From Sweltsa coloradensis (taxonomy: Eukaryota > Arthropoda > Insecta > Plecoptera > Chloroperlidae), in NCBI GenBank assembly GCA_024449915.1, contig JAMZAV010000051.1, positions 806,001 through 870,000 of the forward strand: a DNA stretch of 64,000 bases, written 5' to 3'. Made by a program: the position numbers and the translations under genes. Under the pieces are notes generated by a model. That model ran no database searches and was not told where the DNA came from. It saw nothing but the letters and a program-made list of their open reading frames with translations. Below, piece after piece: positions 59,011 through 64,000 of the stretch; the first letter of the stretch is position 1, and every line of letters starts with the position of its first letter.

Positions 59011-59122
59011 GAAATGCACGTTCTATGTTAACATTATAAACTATTTATGGTTATGTACATAAGATGTAGGATATCGATGCACATAACCTACATAATAATG
59101 TTAACATAAGAACGTGCATTTG
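59011..59122. repeat. Palindrome with 26-bp arms
   Basis: The left arm aaatgcacgttctatgttaa, cattat and the right arm ataatgttaacataagaacg, tgcattt are inverted copies with one indel, separated by about 55 bp that themselves contain gttatgtacat and gatgcacataac. It could extrude a hairpin or be a small inverted-repeat element. Confidence 0.8.
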
Positions 59123-59899
59123 CATGATTAGGTTTAATTGATTTAATTTCATTCAAATGAATTACGTATTCGGATGTACTCTTCTCACATTGAGTACGGT
59201 ATTTCGATCACGAAAACTAGCCGTAAACAAACTCAGACGTGCTATGTAGAACGTTCACTGTTTTCAATTCTGGCGTGGCAGCCGTTCTTAAAATAGCGCG
59301 ACCGACTTTGTAGGAGTGAAAGAGTTGTGGCCAGGGCTAGGGGTGTCCACCACGACAGTGGGTCCTACGGGAAGACGTCTCCCTAGGGACAATGTTCAGT
59401 CACCCATCTAATAGACGGTGAGAGGTTGCCAAGGTAGAGGCTCAAGTCTATTGTATTGTATCGCCCTCCCTCGGCTGACCGATATTCCGTCAAGTACAAG
59501 AAAGATGGCTGAAACTTGTCAGAATGAAGGAGAAACATGAATACAAGAGCAAAATTCTAGCTGTAATTTTGTGGGCGGAACATAACTTTAACGTCAGTTA
59601 GTATAGTAATAAATGTTGATCAATACTTGAGCAATGCTATGTGCAAAATTAAACTTTCAGCAATGAATTTGTTATATTGTTTCATAAAAAATTGCTGGAT
59701 TAATATTTTAAAAATCATTACTCAAAATTGAATTATGTAATTGGCTCGCTGTGTTCAAAAGGTTAAAAATATAATTGCCTAGCGGGGTTATGTCCGGAAA
59801 AAATATTCACAAAGAAATGCTGATATTTTGAAAACAAGAGCACAAATAACAAAAACAAAGAGAATTACCAAATAAAATAAGACACATAGCAAATGTGAT
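59123..59899. other. Non-coding stretch
   Basis: No gene was recognised. A GC-richer patch at about 59320-59500 (ggtgtccaccacgacagtgg, gtcctacgggaagacgtctc) may be an eroded repeat. Confidence 0.45.
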
Positions 59900-60060
59900 G
59901 TCGTTAATGCGAATGCAAGGGAATGTATGAGTCCTCTTAAACAGCCCTCGGACATCCCTTCACAATTGTCTTATCCGCAACATACCTAGTTAGTTACCTG
60001 AAGAGGGTCACACCGGTTAAATATGATGTGTGTACCCTTTAGCGGGCATCCTACAAATTT
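59900..60060 (+). mobile_element. SINE-A body and tail, uninterrupted
   Basis: The sequence gtcgttaatgcgaatgcaag, gagtcctcttaaacagccct, cggacatcccttcacaattg, catacctagttagttacctg, aagagggtcacaccggttaa and gcgggcatcctacaaattt are all in one piece. The head is missing. This copy shows what the interrupted copy at 7241-7880 looked like before its insertion. Confidence 0.85.
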
Positions 60061-62289
60061 TTTTATCAGTTGTTAGTCTGTAAGAGCTCTTAAGAGCCTC
60101 TTCGCACCACCATTCCGGGTTCTCACTGACTGACAGCTTGGCTTCTCTCTATAGAGACGAATCACTGACAAGACAGTTAAAGTGTGTTATGCAGTCAGGG
60201 GAGTCGTCATAATGTCAGGCCTTATGACTAGAGATGTGCAAAAATGTTTTTTAAGTTTTAAAATTCGAGTCTTAAAAATAAAAATTTGTTGTTTTTTCGT
60301 TATTTACAAAAAAAAACAATTCGATAATGCAAAACTTTAAAAAAAAGAAAAGTTTTAACTTTTATCAGTATCACAAATTCCAAGACAATTTGTGATTAAT
60401 TTAAAAGAAAAACAAGCACATGAGAGTGAGAATCAGTTTTTTTGACAGTTTTTACCACCTGATTAATTTCGACTACCCGGCACCTCCACCAAAATCACGA
60501 AATTATGCATTTTTGTGTAAAATGTCAATGATTGATATGAAGTGAGAAGTAACTGAGAACCAGTGACAGATTCTGTTATCTCACCAGGTACATATGTTGG
60601 AATAATTGCAATGCGGATCTATACGGGATTTTGCGAAACCTGTCTTACGCACCAATTTGGGCCATTTGGCCACACCAAGGGTTAAAATCTGCCATATCTC
60701 ATACGATGTGGAATAGATTATTTATGCAGATATCAAAGATTTGTTGGTTCAGATACACGCGTAGTTTCCTCTCGATAACATTGGGATTAGGGCATTGCAG
60801 ATTGTGAGATATTTAGTATAACCGTAGATTCTTGGTTCGAATCTCATTCAGGTGGAGATTTTGCATTTACATAGCATCGTATTCACATACTTAAAATGTG
60901 TTATTGTGTTTAACAACCAAAAATTGTAGTTGTTGCACCTTGCAATCATGTAAAACGAGGGTTTGAAGATGAAAACATCAACCAATTCGTTGTATCTCTT
61001 CAATATTCATTACGCGCTTATAATTAGTCCTATTGTGTCAATTTTCTTCGAGTAACATACTTTCTAGCTATTTCTGTAACAACAAAAGAGGATGTTTGTC
61101 CAAGGTGTACAGTTGTGTACACGTGTCGTGTGTCAAGCCTACTCGATGTACTGAGCACAGCCTGACCCAGATTCCGAGCTCTCGGCCTGTGACATCATCG
61201 TGACGTCAACCACCCCCTACCCTTACCCCTACCCCTAGCGCAACCCTCGCGAACCACCCCTTCAGCCAGTCTCCATGGTTTTCGCAATACACCAGTTGTT
61301 GCTATGCACCACTTTTAGTCGCGATGTTCCAACACCATACTCTTAGGGTAAATGCTTAAATTGGAGTGTGTTGAAAAATCATCCCTTAAAAAAGCGCATT
61401 TTAAGTAAAGAGCAAGAATATTAATTATAAACCACTAAAATATGCATCAAGCTATGAGACAGAATGGGGTCGTGTTTTCTTGGTTTTATACTTAATTATG
61501 ATACCCTTACTTGATCAGTAAGGGTTGGCGAACAGTTGTCACTTGGTAGCTTAAGTTAATAATTGTGGATAGGGGAAAACGCGTTAGCAAAGTCCAATTA
61601 TTTTTAACCCCCCCCCCCCTTTCCCACCTACCCTACCCCTACCCTACCTACCCAGAGGCAACTTGCCCCTCTAGGTGATTTACTAGGTGACGAATGTGAA
61701 AATTTTTACCTGAGAGCTATTTAATATAAGCATCACCTTTTGATCAAGGTAAAAGTAAAACCTTGAAAATAACTTCAGTAAGGATTGCAAGTGTCCGGGA
61801 ACGTCACGAAGTCCTCCACATTAGTCTCGCGTGCTACATCATGCTCCCTTAACAACACTTAAACAAAGGTCAAAGCAAGTGGCCACTGTGCATCCAACCA
61901 TAAGACTTTTGCTTGAAATATTGATTTTAAACGTTATTAAATGGCATGCACACAATCTACTAAATGCAAATCCCTTTCCACACTCGTATTATAGAATTAT
62001 ATTAACGCATTGGTAATGAAATCAAGAAAATGATTTAGCACGAATTTAGATTGGAGGAGTTGTGGGGTGTGGTGCCACCTCGAAATATCGAAATACTAAA
62101 GATTCCTGGGTATAGTTACGTAGGAGTCACAGAAGGAAGTATGGGGAGCTTGAATGAAAACGAGGGATCTATTTAGAGCATATGCGTAAAAGCATAATGG
62201 AATATATCTGGACAGAAATAAGAATGTATGTGAAGGTATATGGTGCGCTATCACCTGCACATGCCACCTGGATGTTACCATGCTACCGC
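60061..62289. other. Non-coding stretch with scattered repeat pieces
   Basis: It includes a reversed cggcacctccacc motif at about 60478-60490, a B-box-like tcttggttcgaatctcatt near 60831, and C-rich runs with tacccctaccc words at about 61205-61240 and 61607-61655. No gene was recognised. Confidence 0.5.
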
Positions 62290-62410
62290 TATTCCTAACT
62301 TAAAGTTTTTCCCCGAGGTTTATATTAGTCATAAGTGAATGCTGGAATTGAGCTCTACTAACAGCCCTTGAGCATTCCTTACAAACTACTCTAACACTAA
62401 TTAACAAGCT
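62290..62410 (+). mobile_element. SINE-A body fragment
   Basis: It has aagtttttccccgaggttta, agtcataagtgaatgctgg, attgagctctactaacagcc and cttgagcattccttacaaac, a diverged plus-strand body without head or tail. Confidence 0.65.
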
Positions 62411-62435
62411 ATGTTTTTAAATTATTTTTTTTTCA

Positions 62436-62640
62436 AGCCTGTCCAGGGTGCAATGCATGCCCCTCAGGAATTCTGAAGGGATGTCCAAGGGCTGGCTGGC
62501 TAAGTGGACTCAATCCCTTTCATTCGCAATTACGACTGAGGAAAACCTCGAAATAAACCTTCATTCAGAAATACCGGTCTCGATAGGATTCGAACCCGGG
62601 CCCTCCCGATCAGAGTCACGAGCTTAACGCTCGAGCCACC
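62436..62640 (-). mobile_element. SINE-A copy, minus strand, with good head
   Basis: On the minus strand it begins ggtggctcgagcgttaagct, then cgtgactctgatcgggaggg, B-box cccgggttcgaatcctatcg and agaccggtatttctgaatga. The body is eroded and the tail ggggcatgcattgcaccctg, gacaggct is of the short variant. Confidence 0.85.
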
Positions 62641-63050
62641 ATTGTCGGTAATTACCAAGTTAGTCGCCTGCAACGGGTATTCAGACAGGGAAAAGGTGCC
62701 CTAATGTTGCGGATATTATACATAGGTACATTGCAGCAGACAAGCGTCCACTAGCGTTAAGACTCTAACCTACACTATAGACTCAATGGTTTCACAAATT
62801 TACAGTCTTAGAATAAACCTTACGTACAACCCACGTCACTACTTGGCGAACAAGGAAATAAACTTTTACCTCTGAATTATAATACACATAATCAATAAGC
62901 ACGGGTAAGAGAGTACGTAACTTAAAACGGGGCGAAGGTTCTTAATCAATATATTAAGGAAGTAAAATACAAAATTAAACATTTATTCAGGGAGTCCCTT
63001 TCTTGGTGGAGGTGCCGGGTAGTTAATGTTTAGTTTACATGTTCTTTTTA

Positions 63051-63634
63051 ATTGGATGAGCGTAGCGAGCAAAGCGAGTGAAGCGAAGACTTCAATTTCA
63101 CTGACCCCCAAAAAATTTAGCTCTGTTTGTTAACTCTCTACCGGGCAAACGGCACATCCGATCTTGATGAAAATTGGAGGGGACCTTCGAAATCTATGAA
63201 CTTAGAGGTGTATTGTTTTTGGGTACAATCGAAGAAATATTTCTCATGAATATCGTACTTTTACGATTTTTTTTCGATTTTTAGTGCGATATTTTTGTGT
63301 CATTTGGGCCGATTCTGACCAAACGGGTGGGCCCCCCCGTTACACAACATACAAACGTACAACGTTCATATTTTACATGGACATTAAGGTAATGGTGATG
63401 TATTGCTTTTTGAAAGAAAAAGTTGAAAAAGTTAGCCAGAATCCATAGAATAAATGTTTTAATATGAATTTTTTTAGGTTTATAATAACAATTAACAAGT
63501 AACAATAGAAACTTGACAACAATCACCTACAATGCATTCACAAAGCACTTGCAAAGGAAAAGTGGTCCCACGCAAACTAAAAACTTACAAAAAAGCTCAT
63601 CCATCAACGCGGCGGGACTTTAGCGTTTTCCTAG
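63051..63634 (-). mobile_element. GGATGAGC-family element, minus strand, single-block form
   Basis: It starts attggatgagcgtagcgagc, aaagcgagtgaagcgaagac and ends ccatcaacgcggcgggactt, tagcgttttcctag. It is the reverse of the copy at 18671-19450 and has only one of the two internal blocks. No transposase was found; the minus-strand open frame at 63281-63526 is incidental. Confidence 0.85.
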
Positions 63635-63660
63635 TTAATATGTTTAGATACCGACAGTGT

Positions 63661-63917
63661 TGGCTCGAGCGCTAAGCGTGCGACTCTGATTCGGGAGGTC
63701 CCGGATTCAAACCCCGTCGAGACCGGCAATCCTGACTTAAGGTTTTTCCGAGGTTTTCCTCAGTCGTTGATGCGAGTGCAAGGGATTGAGTCCTCTTAAA
63801 CAGCTCTCGGACATCCCTTCACAATTGTCCTATTCGCAACATACCTAGTTAGACACCTGAAGAGGGGCATGAATTGCACTCTGGACAGACTTCGTACAAA
63901 AATTATTATTATTATTT
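63661..63917 (+). mobile_element. SINE-A copy, nearly full length
   Basis: The head is tggctcgagcgctaagcgtg, cgactctgattcgggaggtc, then B-box cccggattcaaaccccgtcg. The body is agaccggcaatcctgactta, ttttccgaggttttcctcag, gagtcctcttaaacagctct and cttcacaattgtcctattcg. The tail is cacctgaagaggggcatgaa, ttgcactctggacagacttc, gtac and an attattatt run. It is the best single reference for the family in this window. Confidence 0.9.
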
Positions 63918-64000
63918 GTGGCGAGGTATAGGTACCGTATGTTTTACGGTTGGCAGTCCATGTTCTATCTTGTACCCAATCAGGTGAAGGAACTGTGGCT

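Noticed and set aside
61200..61655. Telomere-like repeats (tacccctaccc).
   Set aside because: Only a few irregular copies are mixed with poly-C; the arthropod telomere unit TTAGG/CCTAA does not form a run here.

Overview
This is a window of a large, AT-rich, repeat-laden animal nuclear genome. The only confidently coding locus is a split gene on the minus strand with GT-AG introns. Its conceptual protein is arthropod troponin I (Drosophila wupA family), so the source is an arthropod. The insect-like exon plan (short MADDE start exon, a cluster of four alternative exons, a KKPDWSKK tail and a Pro/Ala/Gly/Glu-rich tail exon) suggests a hexapod or other pancrustacean. The species cannot be fixed from sequence alone.

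Troponin I gene, about 30.46-51.2 kb, read right to left. A non-coding first exon ends at 51075. Exon 2 (48918-48962) carries the ATG and MADDE. Exons 3 (43394-43522) and 4 (42557-42680) encode the basic N-terminal helix region. Next come four alternative 101-nt exons, A 40936-41036, B 40156-40256, C 39312-39412 and D 38443-38543. All have the same phase, so one must be chosen per transcript. Exons 6 (35667-35710) and 7 (34908-35049) encode the inhibitory/C-terminal region. The 3' end offers at least three phase-compatible endings: a 13-residue tail (32961-33002), the classical KKPDWSKK tail (31700-31765), and a tail exon rich in Pro, Ala, Gly and Glu (30465-30888). The last resembles the troponin-H extension of insect flight muscle. 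A candidate donor inside the KKPDWSKK exon would splice in frame to it. A 22-base G tract (C on the coding strand) breaks that tail's reading frame as written.

Flanks (1-30 kb and 51.2-64 kb). No other intact gene was found. These stretches hold tRNA-derived SINEs of at least three kinds, including one nested insertion with a 9-bp target duplication. There is a hAT-type non-autonomous element with a perfect 8-bp target duplication (8985-9611) and a larger degraded hAT-like element (12993-14909). A dispersed family ending in TTGGATGAGC is present, as are other small inverted-repeat elements, a dead non-LTR reverse-transcriptase 3' end (56930-57510), long palindromes, and several minisatellites. 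Three minisatellites lie inside or just beyond the troponin I gene, one of them in the intron between alternative exons C and D.

All splice and isoform statements are read from sequence, reading frame and recollection of the protein family. No transcript data or searches were available.
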